From assembly GCA_944390805.1 (NCBI GenBank), contig CALXQW010000016.1, positions 1-41,760 of the forward strand: 41,760 nt of DNA, in the 5' to 3' direction. The translations under genes were made by a program, and so were the position numbers. Numbering within the stretch: position 1 is the first letter of the stretch; every line of letters begins with the position of its first letter. Below, in pieces: positions 1-9,486 of the stretch. This DNA comes from an uncultured Opitutales bacterium. GTDB lineage: Bacteria; Verrucomicrobiota; Verrucomicrobiia; Opitutales; Intestinicryptomonadaceae. The notes under the pieces were generated by a model. That model did no database searches and was not told where the DNA came from. It worked only from the letters and a program-made list of their open reading frames with translations.

Positions 1-115
1 AAAAAACCTCGAGTAAAAACTTTTTAGAAATTTCAGCATCTTATATAAAAGCTCCCTTATTGAATTGCTCGCTTTAGAGTCTTGATTATTCGACGATTTG
101 TCAACATATTAAAAA

Positions 116-1888
116 ATGATGAAAAGACTATTTTTGGCCTTTATATTCTTTTACGCCTGTCTGATTTCTGCGGCGCTGGCGGAGGTTGGGTTTTCCGTTT
201 CAGCAAAGATGGGTGGCAAAACCGTAAAAGACGGTTTTTCTGTGCTTGTAAAATTCGACATATCCGATGGCTCCCACATATACTACAAGACCGCTCCGGA
301 CATAGGCATGCCAACTACAGTCCAGCTCGATTTGCCAAAAGGTTTCACCGCCGGAGAGCCAATATGGCAAAAGCCGGGTAAGTTCAGCCAGTTTGGGCAG
401 GAGTACCTCGGCTACGGCAAGACGGCAACAGTTGAAATTCCTGTTAGCATTCCAAAAGGTTTTGAGGGAGATGCTCAAATTACGGCAAAAGCCTCTTGGC
501 TGGAATGCAACCAAACCTGCATGCCAGGAGAGGCAAAAAAAGAAATTACAGTCTATATAGGTACCTATGCCCACAGCACAAATTCACACGCAAAAGAAGA
601 CAGTAGAGGCGCTGCAACTCCTGAAAAACAGTCTAACAGCGGCCAGTCTTTTAGAAAACTCTCCGCTGTATGCCTGGCGGCGCTGATAGGCGGAATGATT
701 TTAAACCTCATGCCATGCGTATTTCCAGTTCTCGGGCTAAAGATCCTATCTTTTGCCAAAAACGCCGGACAGGATAGAGGAAAAATTATGGCGCAAGCAA
801 TGATGTACACGGCAGGAATAGTTGCAAGTTTTTGGATTCTTGCCGGGGTTCTAATTGCGCTCAAGAATGCCGGAGAAGGGCTCGGATGGGGATTCCAACT
901 GCAAAGCCCATTCTTTGTTGCGGCAATGGCGTGGCTGTTTACCGCCATAGGCTTAAATCTATTCGGCATCTTTGAAATGGGATATGCCGTTGCTCAGACA
1001 GGCTCAAAATTTCAATTCAAGACATCTGCCCTTGGACCTTATGCGGCGGCGTTTTTTTCGGGTGTGCTTGCGGTTGCGGTTGCAAGCCCGTGCACGGCGC
1101 CATTCATGGGTACAGCTCTTGGAGCGGCCCTTGCGGAGGGCGCAAGTGCGGCTTTCACGTTTTCGGTATTCGGGTTTCTCGGGCTGGGAATGGCTCTGCC
1201 TTACATTGCAATAAGCGCTTTTCCGACAGTAGCAAAAATGCTGCCAAAACCAGGCGCATGGATGGAAACTTTCAAGCAGATTCTATCCTTCCCCATGTTC
1301 GCGGCGGTTATATGGCTTGCGTATGTGTTCTTATTGCAAACGTCTGAGGGGGCTCTTGCGGGACTTTTATTGTCGCTACTGTTTCTTTCTTTTGCGCTTT
1401 TCCTATTTGGCAAGTTCTTTACACCGCAAAGTGGCGCAAAAACAAAGATTGTAGCAGGGGCTTTTTCAATAATTGCCCTTGCCGGAGCGTTATATTTAAG
1501 CATTGGAGCTGCTGAGACAAAGCCTGAAGCAAAGACCGGCACCCAATCTAATGCATGGTCTGAGGAAAAACAAGACAAGCTCCTTAAGGAGGGAAAGATT
1601 GTATATGTTGACTTCACCGCCTCTTGGTGCCTGACCTGCCAGGCAAACAAGGCCGCAATATACTCCGACGCCGCAAAGAGAGCCTTCGAGCGCACCGGAG
1701 CAGTGCTGCTTGTTGGAGACTGGACAAACCGTTCAGAAGAGATATCTGCTCAGCTGAAACGCTTTGGGCGGGCGGGGGTTCCGCTGAATCTGGTGTATTC
1801 TCCGTCTGATCCGAACAATCCGCAGGTGCTGCCAGCATTGCTTACGCCGGAAATAGTAGCAGAAGCAATTGACAAAGCAGCCAGATAG
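116..1888 (+). CDS. dsbD: Thiol:disulfide interchange protein DsbD
   Basis: Inner-membrane protein that passes electrons from cytoplasmic thioredoxin to periplasmic disulfide isomerases and related thiol proteins. The 590 residues show the full DsbD order: signal peptide (about 1-22), a periplasmic immunoglobulin-like alpha domain with the cysteine pair C131/C135, a multi-span CcdA-like membrane domain with the two conserved cysteines in MPCVFPVLG (C201) and VASPCTAPF (C326), and a C-terminal thioredoxin domain with ASWCLTC (C505/C508). All six redox cysteines are therefore present. Two in-frame ATG codons (116 and 119) are possible starts. It is the first gene of a same-strand run and is followed after 22 bases by lysA. 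Identification is firm. Confidence 0.95.
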   Translation: MMKRLFLAFIFFYACLISAALAEVGFSVSAKMGGKTVKDGFSVLVKFDISDGSHIYYKTAPDIGMPTTVQLDLPKGFTAGEPIWQKPGKFSQFGQEYLGYGKTATVEIPVSIPKGFEGDAQITAKASWLECNQTCMPGEAKKEITVYIGTYAHSTNSHAKEDSRGAATPEKQSNSGQSFRKLSAVCLAALIGGMILNLMPCVFPVLGLKILSFAKNAGQDRGKIMAQAMMYTAGIVASFWILAGVLIALKNAGEGLGWGFQLQSPFFVAAMAWLFTAIGLNLFGIFEMGYAVAQTGSKFQFKTSALGPYAAAFFSGVLAVAVASPCTAPFMGTALGAALAEGASAAFTFSVFGFLGLGMALPYIAISAFPTVAKMLPKPGAWMETFKQILSFPMFAAVIWLAYVFLLQTSEGALAGLLLSLLFLSFALFLFGKFFTPQSGAKTKIVAGAFSIIALAGALYLSIGAAETKPEAKTGTQSNAWSEEKQDKLLKEGKIVYVDFTASWCLTCQANKAAIYSDAAKRAFERTGAVLLVGDWTNRSEEISAQLKRFGRAGVPLNLVYSPSDPNNPQVLPALLTPEIVAEAIDKAAR

Positions 1889-1910
1889 TGCAATTTTCTT
1901 AGGCACTATT

Positions 1911-3176
1911 ATGGATATTGAAAAAGACATTCAGCCACAGCCTTTTCTATCGCGCCAAAAGGCCTTTGAGATAGCCGAAAAATTCGGTACGCCGTGCTAT
2001 GTTTACAGCAGAAGCGCCCTTGAGGAACAGGCGCGAAAAGCTCTATCTTTTCCGAACGCCTTCGGGCTGACGGTGCGCTATGCAATGAAGGCGGCCTCAA
2101 ATAGAAATATACTGAAATTTTTTGATTCGCTAGGAATACACATAGACGCCTCAAGCTCTTATGAGGTCAAGCGGGCAATGGCAGCGGGGATAGCTCCGCA
2201 GAAGATATCCCTATCAAGCCAGCAGATGCCGGAAGACATAGCTGAAATTGCAAAAATGGGAGTAAAGTTCAACGCGTGCTCGCTCCACCAGCTTGAATGC
2301 TACGCGAAAGCTTGCCCGCAAATTCCGCTGGGAGTAAGAATAAACCCGGGGTTGGGCTCGGGCGGAACAAACAGGACAAACGTCGGTGGCCCGGCGTCGA
2401 GCTTTGGAATATGGCACGAGTTCTTCCCTCAGATAGATGATATCGTAAGGAAATACTCGCTGAAAATTACGCGCATACACACGCACATAGGTTCTGGTTC
2501 TGATCCGGCGGTGTGGCAGAAGGTTGCAAAGATGAGTATGGATACTGTCGAGAGATTCAAGGATGTAGACACTCTCGACATGGGCGGCGGCTTTAAAGTT
2601 GCGCGTGTTGCGGGGGAGAAATCTACAGACTTGCAGCAGATAGGCATGCCAATTGCAAAGGTAGTGGAAGACTTTGCAAAGCGCACCGGGCGCAAGATAC
2701 ATTTTGAGATAGAGCCTGGAACTTTCCTTTTGGCAAATAGCGCTTGCGTACTATGCTCCGTTCAGGACATGTGCTCTACGGGTGCCGAAGGCTACGAATT
2801 TGTAAAGACGGACTCCGGCATGACAGACATACTTAGGCCGTCGCTATATGGCGCGCAACACCCCATAGAAATAATACAAAAGACACCCTCAGACGAGACT
2901 CAAAGCTACATATTCTGCGGGCACTGCTGCGAGAGCGGAGACATACTAACTCCGGCCCCGGCTGATCCCGAGGCCCTGAGTCCGCGCCTTACAAAGCGGG
3001 CAAAAATAGGAGATTTGTGCGTAATAGGCGGAGCCGGTGCGTACTGCAGCGCCATGGCTACAAAGAACTACAATTCTTATCCGGCAAGTCCTGAAGTCAT
3101 GCTAGAGAAAGACGGCTCATTAACTTTAATGCGCCGCAGGCAGAGCCTTGAAAGCGTATTTGAGGACGAAATCTAA
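1911..3176 (+). CDS. lysA: Diaminopimelate decarboxylase
   Basis: PLP-dependent fold-type III decarboxylase that converts meso-diaminopimelate to L-lysine, the last step of lysine synthesis. The 421-residue protein has the PLP lysine in YAMKAASN (K60), the histidine-glycine motif HTHIGSGSD, the glycine-rich DMGGGF, the EPGTFLLANS phosphate-binding segment, CCESGD and the C-terminal GAYCSAMATKNYNS, all in the expected order for LysA/carboxynorspermidine-type decarboxylases. I chose the ATG at 1911; an in-frame TTG at 1869 would overlap dsbD and adds residues with no similarity to the family. Carboxynorspermidine decarboxylase is the nearest alternative, but the CESGD/GAY motifs and length favour LysA. 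It lies 22 bases after dsbD and 5 bases before the thioesterase gene. Confidence 0.88.
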   Translation: MDIEKDIQPQPFLSRQKAFEIAEKFGTPCYVYSRSALEEQARKALSFPNAFGLTVRYAMKAASNRNILKFFDSLGIHIDASSSYEVKRAMAAGIAPQKISLSSQQMPEDIAEIAKMGVKFNACSLHQLECYAKACPQIPLGVRINPGLGSGGTNRTNVGGPASSFGIWHEFFPQIDDIVRKYSLKITRIHTHIGSGSDPAVWQKVAKMSMDTVERFKDVDTLDMGGGFKVARVAGEKSTDLQQIGMPIAKVVEDFAKRTGRKIHFEIEPGTFLLANSACVLCSVQDMCSTGAEGYEFVKTDSGMTDILRPSLYGAQHPIEIIQKTPSDETQSYIFCGHCCESGDILTPAPADPEALSPRLTKRAKIGDLCVIGGAGAYCSAMATKNYNSYPASPEVMLEKDGSLTLMRRRQSLESVFEDEI

Positions 3177-3181
3177 AAGCT

Positions 3182-3601
3182 ATGCTTGAGAAATCCACAC
3201 AAATAAGGGTGCGCTTTGCAGAGACAGACGCCATGGGGGTTGTCTATCATGCAAATTATCTTCCGTGGATGGAGGCTGCGCGCATAGAGCTGCTTGATTC
3301 GCTTGGTCTTTCATATAAAAACATAATCAAGCTTGGCCTTCACATTCCCGTATTGGAAGTCCATATAAAATACCGCGCAAGCGCGTTTTTCGACGACAGG
3401 GTAAATGTAAGGGCCATGATACGCGAAAGACCCGGGGTAAAGATAAGCATAGACTACGAGATTTCCCGCGACGGCAAAATTCTGTCGGAGGCGCGCACCG
3501 TGCACGCTTTTGTGGATTCCTCCGGGGCTCCCGTAAAGCCCCCCGCCCAGATAATATCGCGCCTGCGAGAGCTTTTCGACGAGAGCCAGAAGAACGGTTG
3601 A
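3182..3601 (+). CDS. YbgC/FadM-type acyl-CoA thioesterase (hotdog fold)
   Basis: Small cytoplasmic hotdog-fold thioesterase of the 4HBT/YbgC family, 139 residues, a normal family length. The active-site signature is clear near the N-terminus: ETDAMGVVYHANYLPWMEAAR, with the catalytic aspartate D16 and the following G-V-V-Y-H-A-N-Y pattern. Family members hydrolyse acyl-CoA or acyl-ACP thioesters; the YbgC branch is tied to envelope and phospholipid metabolism, although here no tol-pal genes are adjacent. It sits 5 bases after lysA and 16 bases before a membrane glycosyltransferase gene, so it is probably cotranscribed with envelope genes. The substrate cannot be read from the sequence. Confidence 0.88.
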   Translation: MLEKSTQIRVRFAETDAMGVVYHANYLPWMEAARIELLDSLGLSYKNIIKLGLHIPVLEVHIKYRASAFFDDRVNVRAMIRERPGVKISIDYEISRDGKILSEARTVHAFVDSSGAPVKPPAQIISRLRELFDESQKNG

Positions 3602-3617
3602 CAAACCTTTAATATAT

Positions 3618-5216
3618 ATGCGCAAGTTTCGGATAACGCTGTTTTTGACATTTGCCGTAGCCATACTTTTCGGCTTTGGCATACGCTCGCAGATTGCAAA
3701 AAACCGCGCTGTGCACGCCGACGAAGCTGAACAGGCACACACATTTCTCAAGCTGTACAACACCGGCTCTTACGCGTATAACCCAAATGGCCCCCATGGG
3801 CCTTCTTTGTATTACTATTCCCTTGCTGCCGAAAAGCTGTTTGACGCCACTGGAGTGATGCGGCCCCAAGCTTGCAATATAGCAGACGGCAAAAGCCTTG
3901 CTGAAGAGACGCCAAATATAGCCTCTTTAAGGTTTGGGCTATTTGGAATTTTTGCAGCAACTCTTGCGCTGGTGTTCCTTGCTGCAAAATTTATATCGGC
4001 CGGAACGGCTGCGTGCGCAGCGGGCGTGCTTTGTTTTTCGGTTCTATCGGCGGTTTATTCGGGCTATTATGTGCACGAGAGCATATTTGCTTTTGCGGCG
4101 CTCGGTTTATTTATATGCGCATGGGGTCTTTTAAAAAAGCCTTCGGTTGCATGGGCTGCAGGACTCGGCCTATTTGCGGGGCTTGCCCAGTCTACAAAGG
4201 AAACCGCTCCAATACTTTTCGCATCGGCAGCCCTGGCGATTGCGCCGGAAATATTTTTATCATTAAGGGAAAACCGCAATTCCGAAACCTCTGCGAGAGC
4301 GCAAAAATATATTAAGCTATTGTGTGTTGCGGTACTTTGTGCGGCGGGTGTGATGTCTGTTTTATACACGTCGTTTGGAAGCAATCCCAGGGGGCTTTGC
4401 GACGCGTTTTTGTCTTACGCGCACTTTGCCGGAAAGTCTTGCGCGCCTGAGCACACAAAGGAATTGCTCTATTATTTTAAGCTTTTGTTTGCGCAAAAGA
4501 GCGGCGGAATATGGTTTGGGGAATGCGCAATTACCCTTCTGGGAATAGCTGGAGCTGCCATTGCGTACTTTAAAAGAAAAGACGACGACGCAAAATTCAT
4601 TCTGGCTGCGTTTGGATATTTTGCGCTGAACGTAATTATTCTTACTTTAATTCCCTACAAGATGCCGTGGCTGCTGCTATCGGCTGCAACTGTTCTTTGC
4701 ATTCCGGCCGGATACGCGGTATGGACAGCCTTCAGGACAAAGAATTTCTTATTGAAGCTTGCCCTGATGGCGGCTTTGGCTTTGGCGCTCTTTGCGCAGA
4801 CAAAACAACTAAGACTTATAGCCCAAAGATTCCATTCAGATCCGCGCAACCCGTTTGTATCGGTGCATACAGTCTCTGATTTTAATCGTCTGCAAAAGCG
4901 CGTTGCGGATTGCGCAAAAGTTTCAGAATACGGGGCAGATATGCCCGTATGCGTATATATGTCGCAATCGCCCTGGCCAATGCCGTGGGCCTTCAGAAAC
5001 TTAAAGAATGCTGGATTCTGGACTGGAGATATGCCTATTCCGGAAAATCTCGGCATATTCGAAGTAGTCATAACAGACTCCGCCCACCAAGAGGAAATAT
5101 CAAAAAGGCTGGATTCAAAAAAATATAAAACCTCCGTCTATGGTCTGCGTGAGAATCTTCTGCTTTACGTATTTATAAAAGAAAACCTATTTTCTAAACT
5201 TTTGGAAATGCAATGA
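3618..5216 (+). CDS. Agl23-like membrane glycosyltransferase (GT-C fold, TIGR03663-like)
   Basis: Polytopic inner-membrane protein of 532 residues with a first membrane helix at about 6-22 and roughly ten hydrophobic segments in all. Just after helix 1 comes the acidic HADEAEQAH motif, followed by YNPNGPHGPSLYYY, the arrangement seen in GT-C glycosyltransferases of the ArnT/PMT type and in the family called flippase activity-associated protein Agl23. Such enzymes move sugars from polyprenyl-phosphate carriers onto lipids, proteins or glycans on the outer face of the membrane. The soluble C-terminal part (about 420-532) follows the last helices. The gene overlaps the AsmA-like gene by four bases (ATGA), so the two are translationally coupled. 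Family assignment is good; the acceptor and sugar are unknown. Confidence 0.72.
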   Translation: MRKFRITLFLTFAVAILFGFGIRSQIAKNRAVHADEAEQAHTFLKLYNTGSYAYNPNGPHGPSLYYYSLAAEKLFDATGVMRPQACNIADGKSLAEETPNIASLRFGLFGIFAATLALVFLAAKFISAGTAACAAGVLCFSVLSAVYSGYYVHESIFAFAALGLFICAWGLLKKPSVAWAAGLGLFAGLAQSTKETAPILFASAALAIAPEIFLSLRENRNSETSARAQKYIKLLCVAVLCAAGVMSVLYTSFGSNPRGLCDAFLSYAHFAGKSCAPEHTKELLYYFKLLFAQKSGGIWFGECAITLLGIAGAAIAYFKRKDDDAKFILAAFGYFALNVIILTLIPYKMPWLLLSAATVLCIPAGYAVWTAFRTKNFLLKLALMAALALALFAQTKQLRLIAQRFHSDPRNPFVSVHTVSDFNRLQKRVADCAKVSEYGADMPVCVYMSQSPWPMPWAFRNLKNAGFWTGDMPIPENLGIFEVVITDSAHQEEISKRLDSKKYKTSVYGLRENLLLYVFIKENLFSKLLEMQ

Positions 5217-8200
5217 AGAAATTTTTACTTGGCTTATGCATTGGAATAGCCGCGCTTGTAGTGGCGGTTCTTATATTGGCAACAAATTCAAAGTTTCAAA
5301 CTTGGGCGCTTAAAAAAACGCTGGAAGATGCCGGCAAGAATTACGCTATTGAATTCGACAGCGTAGGCTTGAGCCCGAAGACCGTATTTGTAAAAAATTT
5401 CACGGCGTCAAAAACAGACGGGTCCCGTATAAAAATTGCAGATTTCAAGGCGGGCTACAGCCTTGTAGACCTTCTTTTTTCATCAAAGCTAAACATATCC
5501 GAGCTTGAACTTTCGGGCGCGGAAATATACGTGGCAGATAAGGGCTCATCCGCAACAAGCGCAAAAGAGCAAGTATCGGAGAACAAACAGGCTTTAGAAA
5601 CGTCAAGTTCGGGCAAAGAGCCAAAGGTAAAAGAAACTTTGCAACAGACAAAAAAAGCCCCGTTTAAGTTCACAGGGCTGCCCATAGATATAAACATAGA
5701 TTCTCTTAATGCCGATGTAAGAACTTGCAACAGTACGAGAACTGGGTTGTCGGTTAAGGCAAGTCTAAAATCTTTCAATATGCCCAAAGGAAAGATTCCG
5801 TCTAAGGGGGCGTTGGAATCGGCTCTGATTGTCTCTTACAAGGGCAAGAGTTTTTCTCCAGTAAATATATCGGCAAGCATTCTTGCAGACAAATCGGCAA
5901 AAGACGCATCTAAGCTCAATTTAAAGGTGTCATACAAAAATAAGGATATGCTGCTTGTATCGGCTTTGGTTGACAGTGTTCTTGCGTCGTTTTCCGGAGA
6001 GATTAAGGCTGGCGTGTCGGAGTCGGACTTCTCCGACATAGTCCCAAAGGAGAAACTCTTCAAATTTTCAACCCAAATATATGCCGATATAAAAGCCGAT
6101 ATACAAAACAATCAGGTATCGGCAAATGGGGCTTTGGACATTCTATGCGGACAACCGCAAAGGATATCCGAAAAACTGAAGAGTTTAAATGAAGTGCGCC
6201 TGTCTGGCAAATTCGACGTATCGAACTTGCAGGAAGGCTTTTCCGCAAAGAGCTTAGATTTCAGCCTTTTTACCGATTCGGAAAAGCTTGCCGTGCTTTC
6301 CTTATCCGCGCCGATTTCCGTCAAAGCATCAACTCCGCAGGATATAGTCTTGGCGCTTCCCGACGGCAAGATAGCATCTCTTGAAATAAACAATCTTACA
6401 GACTCTCTCATCGCTGGAATAACCGGCATGGACAGCATCTCATTCCAGCCCATACGCACACAATTTGGGCTGTACAAAGTAGGTAAGGCTCTGAGGGTTT
6501 CAACCGACAATCCGCTGCGCTTGAACATAGCGCGCATAGGAGATAGAAATTCTCCGGCAATAACCAACCTGTGCTTGGATATATCCTCCCAGGCAGATTT
6601 CGACTCTTTCAAACTATCGCGCATAGATGCCTCCGCAGTGTTTATAAATGGCAGCGAAAAGCTTAAGGTAAGCGCCGGAGCTGTATTAAAAGATGAAGTT
6701 GCAGATTTCTACGCAGATTTAAAGGGCCCTTTGAACCCGCTTATAAAGGCGGTTCCGTCGGCGGCAAAGTACGGCGGATTGGGGCTTGATGCAAATTTGT
6801 CAGCCAGGGCAAACGGCCTTGCGTTAAGCAACATAGCATTGCAGGATGCGCTTTCAGTAGCGGAATTTTCCGGGGAGATCTTCGGCGACAATAAAACAAA
6901 AATCTTTGAGGCTTCTTTTAAGAATCAAAATGGAGCGGCAAGATGTGACAATCTGCCCGTAAGCCTCATAGCGGCATTTGTGCCGGATCTTTCTGGAAGA
7001 TATGTACGTTTAAATGCAAATTTCAACGTTGCTGATGGCAAAATTTCCGCCTCGGGCGAAGCCTCAGCAAAAGAGATATCTTACGGAGAGATTCTTAGCG
7101 GAATAAACCCGTCATTTAAATTTACAGTTGTAAAATCAGCGGCGGAAACTGAAGTTAAGGTGTCTGACTTGTCCGTATCGAATTCTGCAGCCCAGTTTAT
7201 GATGGGGAATCTAAACGCCAATTTAGATTCCAAATTCATGCCTAAGAGCGCCGACGCAAAATTTACAGCAAAGCTAAAGGCACTTTTCGACCAACCCGTG
7301 TTAAGAGCCTTCAACAATATAGCATCGGGTTCGGCGGAGTTTTCGGCGAACTACAAAGATTATGGGCTTTCTATGTCGCTTAGCGCATTGGGATTGTCGG
7401 CGAAGTCTTCATCGGATACGCTAGAAAAGCTCGATATATCCGCGCTCTGCCGTTTCTCAGACACCTTTAAATTTCAAAGCGCCGACATCAAATTTTCGAC
7501 CGACGGCTTGAACGGGAAAACCTCCGCCGACGGAAAATTTAAGCACGCGGAAATATCGGAAATTTCAATAGATGCGCAGGCAATAGTAGTTGACGACATG
7601 CTTGCCATTCCTGTGTTTTTCTCCAATCCCACTGTAAAGGAGCAGAAGAGCAAAGAAGCCAACGCACAGCAGCCCTCAACGCCGAAAGAAGAAGAGAGGG
7701 GTGTTGCCGGAAGGCGCAAGATTCTGCGGCCGTATGCCGACGCTCCAGCAGAGTCTAAGTACGACAAAAAAGACTCCAAGGCCTTTTGGGATTGCGGCTT
7801 TCAAGCGCTCTTAAAGGCTGGGGCAAAGTCCGTAAAAAAAGGAGGCAAGGAAATACTCAAGAATGTCAATTTAGATGCTAAACTGCTCGATACGTCAGCG
7901 GCGGTAAACGGATTTTCTGCCGATTTAAGGAACTCGTCGATGTCGGCATCAGGAACGCTTTCTTTCGATTCGGCGCTAGATCTTCCCTACCGCCTGAGTA
8001 ATGCCAATTTAAAAATAAGAAAACTTCCCGTTGGAGATTTTATAGGCGGAGAGGAACCAATAATAGAGGGAGACTTCGATATCGACGTGTCGCTGGCAGG
8101 CGGAGGTGCAAACATAAACCATCTTCTAAACCATCTGTACGGCAAAGCAAATGTGCAAAGCCATGGAGGCATAGTCAGACCCCTTCCTAAGAATACGGAA

Positions 8201-8692
8201 ACAGGCGCCATGGCGGAGGCCGCCGGAACCCTGCTTAAGATAGGCAGCGCATTTTTTGGCAAAAAGGTCAAAGAGTTAGACGGCATAAGCGAACTTGCGC
8301 AGATGCTATCGAAATTTGCCTACAACAAATTGGAATTATCTGCCCTGCGCGACGAGAAAACCTTCGACATAAAAATAGAGTCTGCCAGGCTCGACGCTGA
8401 AGACCTCTTTGTGGAAGCCAGCGGCACTGTAAAGTACGAGTCCGACAAGCCTATACTTCAACAGCAGATAGATATTCCCGCAACAATCTACGTCAGGGAA
8501 AACACAAAGAAGCAAACTTTGTTTGAATCTGGCGGATTTGCAAAGAGCAAGTCTGAATACAGCGGATATCTTGTGGGACCAAAATTTAGGATATACGGAA
8601 CTCCGTCGGCGGTAAAGACAGACTTGCACGACATAATAAGCAAGGCTACCGGAGCCATGGGTTCTTCCATTTTTAAATCTAAAGACAAATGA
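5213..8692 (+). CDS. AsmA-like envelope protein, very long
   Basis: Predicted inner-membrane anchored periplasmic protein of 1159 residues. One N-terminal membrane helix (about 4-24) is followed by the AsmA-type opening in which short beta strands describe derivation of a ligand-holding groove, and by a long body of repeating beta-strand units rich in Ser, Ala, Lys and Asp. The C-terminal part contains the AsmA-like segment around SHGGIVRPL, LSKFAYNKLELSALRDEKTFDIK and a final YLVGPKFRIYGTPSAVKTDL. AsmA/TamB/YhdP-family proteins are thought to bridge the periplasm and move lipids between membranes. A charged low-complexity stretch at about 805-850 may be a flexible linker. It overlaps both neighbours by four bases. 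The family call is reliable, the cargo is not known. Confidence 0.78.
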   Translation: MKKFLLGLCIGIAALVVAVLILATNSKFQTWALKKTLEDAGKNYAIEFDSVGLSPKTVFVKNFTASKTDGSRIKIADFKAGYSLVDLLFSSKLNISELELSGAEIYVADKGSSATSAKEQVSENKQALETSSSGKEPKVKETLQQTKKAPFKFTGLPIDINIDSLNADVRTCNSTRTGLSVKASLKSFNMPKGKIPSKGALESALIVSYKGKSFSPVNISASILADKSAKDASKLNLKVSYKNKDMLLVSALVDSVLASFSGEIKAGVSESDFSDIVPKEKLFKFSTQIYADIKADIQNNQVSANGALDILCGQPQRISEKLKSLNEVRLSGKFDVSNLQEGFSAKSLDFSLFTDSEKLAVLSLSAPISVKASTPQDIVLALPDGKIASLEINNLTDSLIAGITGMDSISFQPIRTQFGLYKVGKALRVSTDNPLRLNIARIGDRNSPAITNLCLDISSQADFDSFKLSRIDASAVFINGSEKLKVSAGAVLKDEVADFYADLKGPLNPLIKAVPSAAKYGGLGLDANLSARANGLALSNIALQDALSVAEFSGEIFGDNKTKIFEASFKNQNGAARCDNLPVSLIAAFVPDLSGRYVRLNANFNVADGKISASGEASAKEISYGEILSGINPSFKFTVVKSAAETEVKVSDLSVSNSAAQFMMGNLNANLDSKFMPKSADAKFTAKLKALFDQPVLRAFNNIASGSAEFSANYKDYGLSMSLSALGLSAKSSSDTLEKLDISALCRFSDTFKFQSADIKFSTDGLNGKTSADGKFKHAEISEISIDAQAIVVDDMLAIPVFFSNPTVKEQKSKEANAQQPSTPKEEERGVAGRRKILRPYADAPAESKYDKKDSKAFWDCGFQALLKAGAKSVKKGGKEILKNVNLDAKLLDTSAAVNGFSADLRNSSMSASGTLSFDSALDLPYRLSNANLKIRKLPVGDFIGGEEPIIEGDFDIDVSLAGGGANINHLLNHLYGKANVQSHGGIVRPLPKNTETGAMAEAAGTLLKIGSAFFGKKVKELDGISELAQMLSKFAYNKLELSALRDEKTFDIKIESARLDAEDLFVEASGTVKYESDKPILQQQIDIPATIYVRENTKKQTLFESGGFAKSKSEYSGYLVGPKFRIYGTPSAVKTDLHDIISKATGAMGSSIFKSKDK

Positions 8693-9480
8693 AAAAAATA
8701 ACGGTAAAAGACATACTCGCCAAGAAGGATAGCGGAGGTAAAATTGCAATGATAACCTCCTACGACGCAATATACGCGCGCCTTGCCGATGCGGCAGGAG
8801 TAGATATGATACTTGTGGGAGATTCCGTTGGGAATACGGTTTTAGGGTTTGAAAGCACCATTCCGGTTACAATAGATATGATGCTTCACCACACAGCGGC
8901 GGTATCGAGGGCAAACACGCAAGCTCTTGTAGTTGCGGACTTGCCATTTGCAACAGCCTCGCTGCCACAGGCAGAGCTTGTACAGCTTTGCGCGCGCTTC
9001 ATGAGAGAATCAGGCGCACAAGCGGTAAAGATTGAAGGAGGCAAGAATATGGCGGAGAAAGTCTCAGCCATAGTTGATGCGGGAATTCCGGTTGTGGGGC
9101 ACATAGGCCTTCAGCCCCAGCAGGTGTTTAAGCTTGGAGGGTACAGGTCTTTCGGCAAGACCGATGCCGAAGCGGAATTGTTAATTGAAGACGCGAAGGC
9201 TCTCGAAGAGGCAGGAGCCTTTTCTATAGTATTGGAAGCGGTCAGGCCTAATGCCGCAAAAGCCGTCAGCCAAAGCCTGAAGCGCGCGGCAAGCATAGGG
9301 ATAGGCTCAGGGCCAGACTGCGACGGCCAGGTGCTAGTCATAACCGACGTTCTCGGCCTTTCCGCAGAGGCGCCAAAGTTTGCAAAGAAGTACGCGGAAG
9401 GCTCAAGCATATTTACGGAAGCCATAAGGGCATATGTCTCCGAGGTAAGAGAGGGGAAGTTCCCCCAGGTGAAGTCTTGA
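8689..9480 (+). CDS. panB: 3-methyl-2-oxobutanoate hydroxymethyltransferase (PanB)
   Basis: Catalyses the first committed step of pantothenate synthesis, adding a one-carbon unit from methylene-tetrahydrofolate to alpha-ketoisovalerate. The 263 residues are a normal PanB length and show the family motifs: MITSYDAIYARLADAAGVD near the N-terminus, ILVGDSVGNTVLGF with metal-binding D and S, DLPFATAS, VKIEGG, HIGLQPQ and the VLEAV segment with a catalytic glutamate, then IGIGSGPDCDGQVLVITDVLGL. The start ATG overlaps the stop of the AsmA-like gene (ATGA). panC and panD are not in the window. Very secure. Confidence 0.96.
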   Translation: MKKITVKDILAKKDSGGKIAMITSYDAIYARLADAAGVDMILVGDSVGNTVLGFESTIPVTIDMMLHHTAAVSRANTQALVVADLPFATASLPQAELVQLCARFMRESGAQAVKIEGGKNMAEKVSAIVDAGIPVVGHIGLQPQQVFKLGGYRSFGKTDAEAELLIEDAKALEEAGAFSIVLEAVRPNAAKAVSQSLKRAASIGIGSGPDCDGQVLVITDVLGLSAEAPKFAKKYAEGSSIFTEAIRAYVSEVREGKFPQVKS

Positions 9481-9486
9481 TTATAT

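Noticed and set aside
82..110. TTGATT-17-CATATT as a promoter for dsbD
   Set aside because: Only four matches in each element in AT-rich DNA, and the start would fall on the start codon at 116-119, requiring a leaderless mRNA.
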